NCBI RefSeq assembly: GCF_003352045.1
Contig: NZ_CP025815.1
Coordinates: forward strand, 124,001-188,000
Direction of reading: 5' to 3'
DNA length: 64,000 bases
Origin: Sulfitobacter sp. JL08
GTDB lineage: Bacteria; Pseudomonadota; Alphaproteobacteria; Rhodobacterales; Rhodobacteraceae
Below, one piece after another: positions 8,164 to 16,168 of this stretch. Made by a program: the position numbers and the translations under genes. The notes beneath the pieces are model-generated. The model searched no databases. It saw nothing but the letters and a program-made list of their open reading frames with translations, and had not been told where the DNA came from. Positions within the stretch are counted from its first letter, which is position 1, and every line of letters begins with the position of its first letter.

Positions 8164-10611
8164 ATGAATACTCTTCCTTCTTCGGCTCGCGTGGTCATCA
8201 TTGGTGGTGGCGTCATCGGATGTTCTGTTGCCTACCATCTGACGCAACTGGGCTGGCAGGATGTTGTCCTGCTGGAACGCAAGCAACTGACTTCGGGCAC
8301 CACATGGCACGCCGCCGGTCTGATCGGGCAGTTGCGCGCTTCCTCGAACATGACCAAGCTGGCGAAATACTCTGCCGATCTTTATGCGCGTCTGGAGGAA
8401 GAAACCGGCGTTGCAACCGGTTTGCGGCAAGTTGGTTCGGTCTCTGTCGCCCTAACCGACGCGCGCAAGGAGGAACTGTTCCGCAATGCCGCCATGGCGC
8501 GTGCCTTTGGGGTGCCGGTCGAAGAAATCTCGCCCGCGGAGATCAAGAAACGGTATGAACATATCAATCTGGACGGGGTCAAGGCAGGTGTCTGGCTGCC
8601 AACGGACGGGCAGGGTGATCCCGCCAATATCGCGCTGGCGCTGGCCAAGGGCGCGCGCCAGCAAGGCGCGCTGATACAGGAACGCGTCAAGGTAACAGGC
8701 GTGACCCGCGATCATCGCACGGTAACAGGCGTGAACTGGACAGATGAAGACGGAAATACCGGCCACATGACTTGCGATATGGCGGTCAACTGTGCCGGAA
8801 TGTGGGGCCATGATGTGGGCCGGATGCTGGGGATCAACGTACCGTTACAAGCCTGCGAACATTTTTACATCGTGTCCGAACCGATCGAAGGGCTGACCCA
8901 GATGCCGGTGCTGCGGGTGCCGGACGAATGTGCCTATTACAAGGAAGATGCGGGCAAAATGATGCTGGGCGCGTTCGAACCGGTCAGCAAACCGTGGGGA
9001 ATGGGGGGCATCCCCGACAGTTTCGAATTCGATCAGTTGCCCGAAGACTTTGATCATTTCGAACCCATTCTGGAACAGGCGGTCAACCGTTTGCCGATGC
9101 TTGGAACGGCCGGTATCCACACGTTCTTTAACGGACCCGAAAGCTTTACCCCCGATGACGCCTATCATCTGGGCCTTGCCCCCGAGATGGACAATGTCTG
9201 GGTCGCTGCGGGGTTCAATTCGATCGGCATCCAGTCCGGTGGCGGCGCGGGTATGGCGCTTAGCCAGTGGATGCATACCGGCGAAAAACCGTTTGATCTG
9301 GGCGATGTGAACATCGCGCGGATGCAGCCGTTTCAGGGCAACAAGAAATATCTGGTCGAACGCGCAACCGAAACGCTGGGCCTGCTCTACGCGGATCATT
9401 ACCCTTACCGGCAAAAGGCCACGGCGCGCGGCGTGCGCCGTACCCCGTTCCACCACCATTTGCTGGAACACGGGGCCGTCATGGGCGAAATCGCGGGCTG
9501 GGAGCGGGCCAACTGGTTCGCCAATCCGGGCCAGACACCCGAATACGAATACAGTTGGAAGCGGCAGAATTTCTTTGACAACGTTGCCGCCGAACACGCT
9601 GCGATCCGCAGCAATGTCGGCATGTACGATATGTCGTCTTTTGGCAAAATCCGCGTCGAAGGGCCGGATGCAACTGCATTCCTGAACCATGTGGGTGGCG
9701 GGCAATATGACGTCCCGGTGGGCAAGATCGTCTATACCCAGTTCCTGAATGTCACTGGCGGGATCGAAGCGGATGTAACCATCACCCGCCTGTCGGAAAC
9801 TGCCTATCTGGTGGTCACGCCTGCCGCCACGCGACTGGCCGATCAGACTTGGATGATGCGCCACAAGGGTCATTACAACGTTGTTCTGACAGATGTGACC
9901 GCGGGCGAAGCCGTATTGGCCGTCATGGGCCCCAATGCGCGCAAGCTGATGCAGGCTGTTTCACCCAACGATTTTTCCAACGCCGTCAATCCGTTCGGCA
10001 CCGCACAAGAGATCGAACTGGGTCTGGGTCTGGCGCGGGTACATCGCGTCACCTATGTCGGAGAGCTTGGCTGGGAAATCTATGTGTCCTCTGACATGGC
10101 GGGCCATACGTTTGAAACGCTTCACGCCGCCGGTCAGGACATGGGCCTGACCCTTTGCGGGATGCACATGATGGATTGCGCTCGGATCGAAAAAGGCTTT
10201 CGCCATTTCGGCCATGACATCACCAGCGAAGATCATGTGCTTGAGGCCGGATTGGGTTTTGCCGTGAAAACCGACAAACCGGACTTTATCGGGCGTGATG
10301 CGGTGCTGCGCAAGAAAGACGAAGGTCTGGCCAACCGCATGGTCCAGTTCAGGCTGACCGATCCCGAACCGCTGCTCTATCACAACGAACCGGTGATCCG
10401 TGACGGAGAGATTGTGGGCTACCTGTCTTCCGGTGCCTACGGCCACCACCTGGGTGCGGCCATCGGCATGGGATACGTGCCCTGCAAGGGCGAAAGCGCG
10501 GCGGATGTTCTTGCTTCAAGCTATGAAATCGATGTTGCAGGTACCCGGGTCAAGGCCGAGGTATCGCTGAAGCCGATGTATGACCCAAGCGCGGAGCACG
10601 CCAAGGCTTAG
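8164..10611 (+). CDS. Dimethylglycine/sarcosine dehydrogenase-type FAD protein with GcvT domain (second copy)
   Basis: An 815-residue paralogue of the first flavoprotein with the same order of domains: FAD-binding DAO (VIIGGGVIGC, residues 11-20), FAO_M, GcvT and GcvT C-terminal. QLTSGTTWHAAGL keeps the covalent-flavin His at position 49. The substrate half differs well beyond drift (for example SSNMTKLAKYSADLYARL here against SWAIMNMQRYSTELYRGL in the other), so the two enzymes probably demethylate different intermediates in series. It begins nine bases after the methyltransferase stop. The GcvT half indicates methylene transfer to tetrahydrofolate. Cytoplasmic; no signal peptide. Confidence 0.9.
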   Translation: MNTLPSSARVVIIGGGVIGCSVAYHLTQLGWQDVVLLERKQLTSGTTWHAAGLIGQLRASSNMTKLAKYSADLYARLEEETGVATGLRQVGSVSVALTDARKEELFRNAAMARAFGVPVEEISPAEIKKRYEHINLDGVKAGVWLPTDGQGDPANIALALAKGARQQGALIQERVKVTGVTRDHRTVTGVNWTDEDGNTGHMTCDMAVNCAGMWGHDVGRMLGINVPLQACEHFYIVSEPIEGLTQMPVLRVPDECAYYKEDAGKMMLGAFEPVSKPWGMGGIPDSFEFDQLPEDFDHFEPILEQAVNRLPMLGTAGIHTFFNGPESFTPDDAYHLGLAPEMDNVWVAAGFNSIGIQSGGGAGMALSQWMHTGEKPFDLGDVNIARMQPFQGNKKYLVERATETLGLLYADHYPYRQKATARGVRRTPFHHHLLEHGAVMGEIAGWERANWFANPGQTPEYEYSWKRQNFFDNVAAEHAAIRSNVGMYDMSSFGKIRVEGPDATAFLNHVGGGQYDVPVGKIVYTQFLNVTGGIEADVTITRLSETAYLVVTPAATRLADQTWMMRHKGHYNVVLTDVTAGEAVLAVMGPNARKLMQAVSPNDFSNAVNPFGTAQEIELGLGLARVHRVTYVGELGWEIYVSSDMAGHTFETLHAAGQDMGLTLCGMHMMDCARIEKGFRHFGHDITSEDHVLEAGLGFAVKTDKPDFIGRDAVLRKKDEGLANRMVQFRLTDPEPLLYHNEPVIRDGEIVGYLSSGAYGHHLGAAIGMGYVPCKGESAADVLASSYEIDVAGTRVKAEVSLKPMYDPSAEHAKA

Positions 10612-10612
10612 G

Positions 10613-11407
10613 ATGGCAAGGGACATGTTCCTTGATATTGCAGGCAACCGCGTTTTCGCGCTCAGCTTTGGGAAGGGGCCCAAGACGTTTCTTGCGCATA
10701 GTGGCTGGATCGGAAACTTCGAAGACTGGATCGCAACCCTCTCCATACTAAGCGAAGAGTGGCGGGTTGTCGTTTATGACCATCGCGGAAGCGGCGAAAC
10801 ACCCGTTCCAAGCGAAGACATTACTGCAGACGCTCTTGTGGACGACGTTTTCGGGGTTATGAACGCGCTGAAGATCGAAACCTGCACACTTGCCGGTTTT
10901 TCCGCAGGTGCCGTAACGGCATTGCGTGCTGCGCTGAGACATCCGGACCGGTTTGAAGGTCTCATGCTGCTGAATGGCAGCGGCGGGGTGAAAGTGTCGG
11001 ACGCAGAAATCAAACCACGCGTTCCGCCATCCCAATGGCCCGGTGATACGCACCTTGAACGGCTGGAGTGGTTTGCGACGATGTGTACGCCGGAACCTGG
11101 TGCGCTGCATATTCGCCGATGGGCCGTGAATCTGTTATCACGGGCCACACCCGAGGCAGCAGAAGCATCGTTCCTGACCCAGCCATCGCAAACCCTGGAT
11201 TGGCCTGCAGAGCTGGGGCGCCTGTCATTGCCCACGCTTCTGGTTCACGGAGAGCTTGATCCATTGGTTGACGTCAAGGATATGGAATATCTGCAATCGC
11301 TGCTTCCTCAATCCAAGCTGGTCATAATGGAAGGGTCCGGCCACTTGCCCGCAATGACCAGACCGCAAGACGTCGCCCGCGAGATCAACGAATTTTTTGC
11401 AGTTTAA
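10613..11407 (+). CDS. Alpha/beta-fold hydrolase
   Basis: A 264-residue single-domain alpha/beta hydrolase. The oxyanion/lid start is TFLAHSGWIGNFEDW, the strand VVVYDHRGSGET is standard, and the nucleophile elbow is AGFSAGAV with the Ser about residue 99. The acid is likely Asp in VHGELDPLVD and the base His in EGSGHLPAM near the C-terminus, giving a complete triad. The substrate is unknown. The ATG two bases after the preceding stop has AAGG in range; a second ATG four codons later is possible. Its GC content looks lower than that of the flavoprotein genes, so it may be a later addition to the cluster rather than a pathway enzyme. Confidence 0.82.
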   Translation: MARDMFLDIAGNRVFALSFGKGPKTFLAHSGWIGNFEDWIATLSILSEEWRVVVYDHRGSGETPVPSEDITADALVDDVFGVMNALKIETCTLAGFSAGAVTALRAALRHPDRFEGLMLLNGSGGVKVSDAEIKPRVPPSQWPGDTHLERLEWFATMCTPEPGALHIRRWAVNLLSRATPEAAEASFLTQPSQTLDWPAELGRLSLPTLLVHGELDPLVDVKDMEYLQSLLPQSKLVIMEGSGHLPAMTRPQDVAREINEFFAV

Positions 11408-11472
11408 TCGTCATGGTGGCCTGCCCGCGCCAATGTGGTTGTCGCGGCCCGGTCACCACGGTAATCACCCCC

Positions 11473-12126
11473 ATGACCGTGCAATCTGAATATGATCCGC
11501 CCACCGGCCCGCTATCGGTGCTGCACCGCGATCCGTCTTTTGTGATCGTCGACAAACCGGCGGGCTTGCTTTCGGTTCCGGGGCGTGGGCCGCATCTTGC
11601 CGATTGTCTGATTGCGCGGGTGGCGCAGGATTTCCCCGATACGCTTCTGGTGCATCGTCTGGATCGCGACACATCCGGCATCATGGTCTTTGCACTGACC
11701 CGCGCTGCCCAAAAAACGCTGGGCCAGCAGTTCGAACGGAAAAGAACCCGCAAGACTTATGTGGCCCGAGTAGCGGGACAGGTGCAGGGCGACAGCGGGC
11801 AGGTTGATCTGCCCCTGATCGTGGATTGGCCGAACCGCCCGCGCCACATGGTGTGCCACGACACCGGCAAACCGGCCCAGACCGACTGGCGGGTGATCGC
11901 ACGGGATGCGGGCGAAACCCGAATGGAACTGACACCCAGAACCGGGCGCACCCATCAGCTGCGCCTGCACATGATGGCGCTGGGCCATCCCATTCTGGGT
12001 GATCCGTTTTACGCAACGGGCAGGGACGCAGATTATGACCGCATGATGCTGCATTCGGCGACGCTTGGGTTCGAACATCCGGAAACCGGCGAACCCGTTA
12101 CGTTCCAATCCGCCGCGCCGTTCTAG
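11473..12126 (+). CDS. RluA-family RNA pseudouridine synthase
   Basis: A 217-residue pseudouridine synthase. The catalytic motif HRLDRDTSGI (residues 61-70) carries the invariant Asp64, and the C-terminal part has the ELTPRTGRTHQLRLHMMALGH signature with the conserved Arg and Leu of the family. There is no N-terminal S4 domain, so it resembles RluA or TruC, which modify 23S rRNA or tRNA in the cytoplasm, more than RluC/RluD. An in-frame ATG 60 bases upstream would add a Cys-rich stretch not seen in the family and was not used. It faces the fucosyltransferase gene end to end with only three bases between the stops. Confidence 0.88.
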   Translation: MTVQSEYDPPTGPLSVLHRDPSFVIVDKPAGLLSVPGRGPHLADCLIARVAQDFPDTLLVHRLDRDTSGIMVFALTRAAQKTLGQQFERKRTRKTYVARVAGQVQGDSGQVDLPLIVDWPNRPRHMVCHDTGKPAQTDWRVIARDAGETRMELTPRTGRTHQLRLHMMALGHPILGDPFYATGRDADYDRMMLHSATLGFEHPETGEPVTFQSAAPF

Positions 12127-12129
12127 GGG

Positions 12130-12969
12130 TCAGATACGAAACCAGCTTTGCGGCAGAATATCGGGGTTGTTCAGCTTGGGATCGCCAAACCAGTCCGACG
12201 GCCCCGCCACGCGTTTTTCGGGGTTCGCGTTCAGCCATGCGGCCCACCATGAAAACGAAGAATTGGCGATGATGTTGTGCTGGCACAGGCTCATCAAGCG
12301 CATGTCTTCGTAATCGGCGTCTGGCCCGTTGAAATCAACCACCACCTTTTCGTAGGGCAGGGGCAGGTTGTCCCGTGCCCAATCGGGATCATCCGAAAAC
12401 ACGAATACGGTCGGCGTACCATCCAACGGTGCGGCAACCTGCGCAAGTGCCGCGCCGTAATAGGTCTGATCACAGATCGTATGGGCATCGAATGTCAGGT
12501 AATCGCCGCGCCGCACATGCAGCGAAACCGACAGCGTGTCACGGATGCGGGCCGCCATTTGTTTATTTTGGGGTGACGGCGGCGGGCGGAAGGCAAATTG
12601 CCGGCGCATGTCCTGTGCGATATGCGCAAAGTACTGCTCTGACTGCCAGTAGCCGTGCAGGTACACATTATCGGGCCAGGTTTCGATCACGGAATTATAC
12701 CCCAAACCCCGTTCCCGTTTGAACGCAGGCGCGGCACCCGTCATGCGCCAGATGGCATATCGCAACGGCGCGTCGTGGCGGGCTGGCGGCAGGGGTGCAG
12801 GATCTGCAACATCCAGATCAAATACACGTGTCAGCACGCCTTCGCCGCGATGCAGGGCGGTACGGGTGTCCAGCACAACCTGCGTTCCGTGCCGCGCCGC
12901 CAGACCACGAGCGGCGGCGTATTGAAACATCTGGTTGCCCAAGCGGCCGTGCAGACGTGAATAGATCAT
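12130..12969 (-). CDS. Alpha-1,2-fucosyltransferase (GT11)
   Basis: A 279-residue glycosyltransferase of family GT11. The N-terminal GRLGNQMFQYA (residues 8-18) and HVRRGDY (152-158) are the GDP-fucose-binding motifs of alpha-1,2- and alpha-1,6-fucosyltransferases. IIANSSFSWWAAWL later in the protein is the third conserved block. It would transfer L-fucose from GDP-fucose to a surface glycan such as the O antigen or exopolysaccharide. No other polysaccharide genes adjoin it, so it looks like an isolated decoration enzyme. No signal peptide is seen, consistent with action at the cytoplasmic face. It is transcribed toward the RluA-type gene. Confidence 0.9.
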   Translation of the reverse strand: MIYSRLHGRLGNQMFQYAAARGLAARHGTQVVLDTRTALHRGEGVLTRVFDLDVADPAPLPPARHDAPLRYAIWRMTGAAPAFKRERGLGYNSVIETWPDNVYLHGYWQSEQYFAHIAQDMRRQFAFRPPPSPQNKQMAARIRDTLSVSLHVRRGDYLTFDAHTICDQTYYGAALAQVAAPLDGTPTVFVFSDDPDWARDNLPLPYEKVVVDFNGPDADYEDMRLMSLCQHNIIANSSFSWWAAWLNANPEKRVAGPSDWFGDPKLNNPDILPQSWFRI

Positions 12970-13041
12970 AGGATGGGCGACCCTTTAGCCAGTTTCCCGT
13001 CTGTGTTTAGGCCGATTAAGGGCGCGCGGCCAGACGCAAAA

Positions 13042-13065
13042 GGCCGCCCTGCTAGGGGCGGCCCT
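13042..13065 (-). terminator. Rho-independent terminator after the aldehyde dehydrogenase gene
   Basis: On the minus strand a GC-rich stem (AGGGCCGCCCC, short loop, GGGCGGCCT) is followed by TTTTG. It lies about 30 bases past the aldehyde dehydrogenase stop and before the fucosyltransferase gene on the same strand. The T run is short, so termination may be partial. Confidence 0.65.
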
Positions 13066-13096
13066 GAACCGTTCCATTATCTGGAAACAGGCGCGG

Positions 13097-14524
13097 TTAT
13101 GCGTCTGACCATCCCGAGACAGCTTTGATCTCAAGGAATTCTTCCATCCCGAACACGCCGCCTTCGCGGCCATTGCCCGATTGTTTGTAACCGCCAAAGG
13201 GCGACCCTTGGGCAAATCCCTGTCCGTTGGTTTCCACCATGCCCGACCGCAACCGGCGCGCCACGCGGCGGCGTTTTTCAGCGTCCTGCGACTGGATATA
13301 GTTGGTCAGACCGTAAGGCGTGTCATTGGCAATCGCGATCGCTTCTTCTTCGGTGTCAAACGGAATGATCGACAGCACAGGGCCGAATACTTCTTCCTGT
13401 GCGATGGTCATGTCATTTGTAACATCCGCAAACACCGTGGGTTTCACGTAATAGCCTCGGTTCAATCCGTCAGGACGGCCCAGACCGCCCGCAACCAGAC
13501 GGGCCTCGGACATGCCAACCTCGATCAGGCCCTGAATTTTGTTGAACTGGGCTTCGGACACGACAGGGCCGATATGTTTGCCTTCTTCGGATGCCGGGCC
13601 AACGCGGGTGGTGTTGGCAACATCTGCCGCCATTTCCACCGCCTCGTCATAGCGCGAGCGTTCAACCAACATCCGTGTCGGTGCGTTGCACGACTGGCCC
13701 GAATTGCGGAAGCAGCGGATTGCGCCTGCTTTGGCGGCGTTGGGTTCGGCATCGGCAAAAATGATGTTGGCGCCTTTGCCGCCCAGTTCCAGACTGACGC
13801 GTTTCAATGAATCAGCGGCGGCCTTGGAAATTGCGATGCCGGCGCGGGTTGATCCGGTAAAGCTGACCATATCGACACCGGGATGCGACGAAAGCTGGCT
13901 GCCAACGCCTACACCGTCGCCATTCACAAGGTTGAACACGCCTTTGGGGAATCCGGCCTGATCGACGAATTCGGCAAACAGCAAACCCGACAAAGGCGCA
14001 ATTTCCGAAGGTTTCAGGATCATCGTACAACCCGTTGCCATCGCCGGGATCGCCTTCAGAACAATCTGGTTCATCGGCCAGTTCCACGGCGTGATCAGCG
14101 CACAGACACCAATCGGTTCGCGCAGGGTTTTTTCGGTTGCGGTGAAATCCGTTTCAAAGCTGAAGTTTTCCAGTGCTTTCAGAAACCCGCCCATGTGCCA
14201 GGTGCCGGACCCGACCTGTTGCACCCGGCTTAGATCGATGGGCGCGCCCATCTCAAGGCTGATCGCTTCGGCCATTTCAGACTGGCGATCTTCGTAGACT
14301 TCGCCAAGACGGCGCAGCAGCGCAACGCGTTCATCCAGCGTTGTCTGCGACCAGCCTTCAAACGCCGCCCGTGCCGCCGCCACGGCAGCATCCGTATCCG
14401 CCTGGTCGCCCAGCGAAATGACGGCGCATTTTTCTTCTGTCGACGGATCAATGACAAAAAAGTCGTTGGCCTTGGCAGGGGCAACCCACGCGCCATTGAT
14501 ATAAAAATCTCGTTTCTCGATCAT
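13097..14524 (-). CDS. NAD(P)-dependent aldehyde dehydrogenase
   Basis: A 475-residue aldehyde dehydrogenase of the ordinary single-domain superfamily type. It opens with EKRDFYINGAWVAP, has the PWNWPMNQ nucleotide-binding segment, the general base Glu in LELGGKGANI and the catalytic Cys in NSGQSCNAPTRM. The C-terminus PFGGYKQSGNGREGG is typical. It oxidises an aldehyde to the acid; the substrate is not specified. The ATG at 14524 was chosen because the fold begins there; the longer frame adds 29 basic residues unlike the family. It is divergent from the peroxiredoxin gene across a 166-base gap and is followed by a hairpin terminator. Confidence 0.92.
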   Translation of the reverse strand: MIEKRDFYINGAWVAPAKANDFFVIDPSTEEKCAVISLGDQADTDAAVAAARAAFEGWSQTTLDERVALLRRLGEVYEDRQSEMAEAISLEMGAPIDLSRVQQVGSGTWHMGGFLKALENFSFETDFTATEKTLREPIGVCALITPWNWPMNQIVLKAIPAMATGCTMILKPSEIAPLSGLLFAEFVDQAGFPKGVFNLVNGDGVGVGSQLSSHPGVDMVSFTGSTRAGIAISKAAADSLKRVSLELGGKGANIIFADAEPNAAKAGAIRCFRNSGQSCNAPTRMLVERSRYDEAVEMAADVANTTRVGPASEEGKHIGPVVSEAQFNKIQGLIEVGMSEARLVAGGLGRPDGLNRGYYVKPTVFADVTNDMTIAQEEVFGPVLSIIPFDTEEEAIAIANDTPYGLTNYIQSQDAEKRRRVARRLRSGMVETNGQGFAQGSPFGGYKQSGNGREGGVFGMEEFLEIKAVSGWSDA

Positions 14525-14690
14525 CTTGCTACTCCGCTTGCAGAAAACTTGATCCGGCCTCTTTGGCCCGGAATTCCGGCGCACTCTGTCATTGCAGACA
14601 GAAAGGGGCAAGAGAGGGGATGTAACTGGCCCTCTAAAGGTTTAGATTACGACTCGGAATGGTTCAAAACCGAACATGAAGGAGAAGATC

Positions 14691-15341
14691 ATGGGTTTGC
14701 GTATTAACGACACGGTGCCGAATTTCACCGCAGAAACGGATCAGGGCACAATTCAGTTTCACGACTGGATCGGCGACAACTGGGCGATTCTCTTTTCACA
14801 CCCCAAGGATTTCACTCCGGTTTGCACGACCGAATTCGGTGCCGTGGCGCAATTGGCCGACGAATGGGAAAAACGCGGCACCAAAGTGATCGGCGTTTCC
14901 GTGGACGGTGTCGAAGACCACAAGAAATGGAAATCCGACATTGAAAAGGTCGGCGGCGCCAAGGCCGGTTTTCCGATCATCGCGGACGAAGGTCTGGCCG
15001 TGTCCAAGGCGTTTGATATGCTTCCCGCCGAAGCGTATTTGCCCGACGGGCGCACCCCAGCCGACAGCGCGACAGTGCGGTCCGTGTTTATCATCGGCCC
15101 GGACAAGCAACTGAAACTCAGCATGACCTACCCGATGACGGTTGGCCGGAATTTTGCCGAAGTCGTGCGCGCGCTTGACGGATTGCAGATGTCAGCCAAA
15201 GGCGTTGCCACACCCGCCAACTGGGTGCCGGGCGAAGATGTTATCATTCCGCCATCTGTCAGCAATGAGGATGCAAAGGCCAAGTTCGGCGAATTTGAAA
15301 CCGTGCTGCCTTACCTGCGCAAGACCAAGGCGCCGACCTAA
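14691..15341 (+). CDS. 1-Cys peroxiredoxin (Prx6 type)
   Basis: A 216-residue peroxiredoxin of the Prx6 class. The peroxidatic Cys is Cys45 in HPKDFTPVCTTEFG, and no other Cys is present in the protein, so it must be a 1-Cys enzyme that relies on an external thiol. The C-terminal extension with TPANWVPGEDVIIPP is the standard Prx6 tail. It reduces hydrogen peroxide and organic or lipid hydroperoxides in the cytoplasm. GAAGGAGAAGATC gives a strong ribosome-binding site before the ATG; an in-frame ATG 15 bases upstream lies on the Shine-Dalgarno sequence itself. Its stop codon overlaps the stop of the convergent GT25 gene. Confidence 0.93.
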   Translation: MGLRINDTVPNFTAETDQGTIQFHDWIGDNWAILFSHPKDFTPVCTTEFGAVAQLADEWEKRGTKVIGVSVDGVEDHKKWKSDIEKVGGAKAGFPIIADEGLAVSKAFDMLPAEAYLPDGRTPADSATVRSVFIIGPDKQLKLSMTYPMTVGRNFAEVVRALDGLQMSAKGVATPANWVPGEDVIIPPSVSNEDAKAKFGEFETVLPYLRKTKAPT

Positions 15342-16054
15342 ATCTTTTGCGGGCGCAGGGCGACCTGCGCGCGATACCAGGCCCGTTTCAATTCCCGCGC
15401 CAGTTTTCCGCTGGCGCGGGTTTTTACTTGGATCGTGGACCCGCCGATTTGGGCAGCGACTTCCTGATTGCCGTTGGGCAGGATGGCATGCACCTTCTGT
15501 CCCGTCACCCAGTGCATTTGCAAAAACGTATCAACAGGCCGGTCGATTTCGCGGGTGCACTCCAGCAATCGCTGTGCCACATCGCGCCCGACAATCTGGC
15601 AGATGCACTGTAATCCGACCACCCGCGGCAGGATGAACGCCATGTCCCCTTCCTGTGCCAGCGTGGACTGTGCGGTTTCGCGTGCTTTGACAGGAAGGCG
15701 GATGTACATATCGGGCGTGGCGTGATCCGCCACCATTTGCAGTGCTATAGCCAGGCGGTCGGGATCGACCTGCAAATCATCTTCGGCGATCACGGCATAA
15801 TCTGCGCCGCTGTCGACCAGCCGCTGCCAGCAGGCGCGGTGGCTGGCAAATACCCCGATTTCCGCAGGGCGCAGGGCAAAGGGATAGTGCGGCGCATAAA
15901 GGTTGCCTGCATGTGTTCGGATATGCGCAATCTGTGCCGGATCACGTCCGTTCACCGCCTCGATCAGGTGCGCATCCGGCAACGTGTCCAGCAGTCGCTG
16001 TGCATTCGCGCGCCGCGCGGTGCTGGAAGACATATGGATGATGTAAGACTGCAT
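15338..16054 (-). CDS. Glycosyltransferase family 25 (LPS-biosynthesis type)
   Basis: A 238-residue GT25-type glycosyltransferase. The family pattern is clear: a short beta start YIIHMSSSTARRANAQRLL, then EIGVFASHRACWQRL (about 65-79) and the acidic triplet AEDDLQ (90-95), followed by a basic C-terminus. GT25 enzymes add galactose or similar sugars to lipooligosaccharide. No other cell-envelope sugar genes adjoin. The ATG at 16054 matches the domain start; an upstream extension of 20 residues is possible but unlike the family. It ends convergently on the peroxiredoxin gene with overlapping stops and has the SGNH gene upstream on the same strand behind a terminator. Confidence 0.85.
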   Translation of the reverse strand: MQSYIIHMSSSTARRANAQRLLDTLPDAHLIEAVNGRDPAQIAHIRTHAGNLYAPHYPFALRPAEIGVFASHRACWQRLVDSGADYAVIAEDDLQVDPDRLAIALQMVADHATPDMYIRLPVKARETAQSTLAQEGDMAFILPRVVGLQCICQIVGRDVAQRLLECTREIDRPVDTFLQMHWVTGQKVHAILPNGNQEVAAQIGGSTIQVKTRASGKLARELKRAWYRAQVALRPQKI

Positions 16055-16119
16055 ATGCGGTATGTGTAGCGCGCATTTGCGACCTGTGAAAGCAGTGCTG
16101 TGCTGATGCCTCAACGCAA

Positions 16120-16145
16120 AAGCCCCGGCACAGGGGCCGGGGCTT
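16120..16145 (-). terminator. Rho-independent terminator after the SGNH hydrolase gene
   Basis: A 10-base perfect stem (AAGCCCCGGC with GCCGGGGCTT) and six-base loop, followed on the minus strand by TTTT. It sits 24 bases after the stop of the frameshifted SGNH hydrolase gene. Confidence 0.8.
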
Positions 16146-16168
16146 GATCGCGGATTGATGCGACAGGA

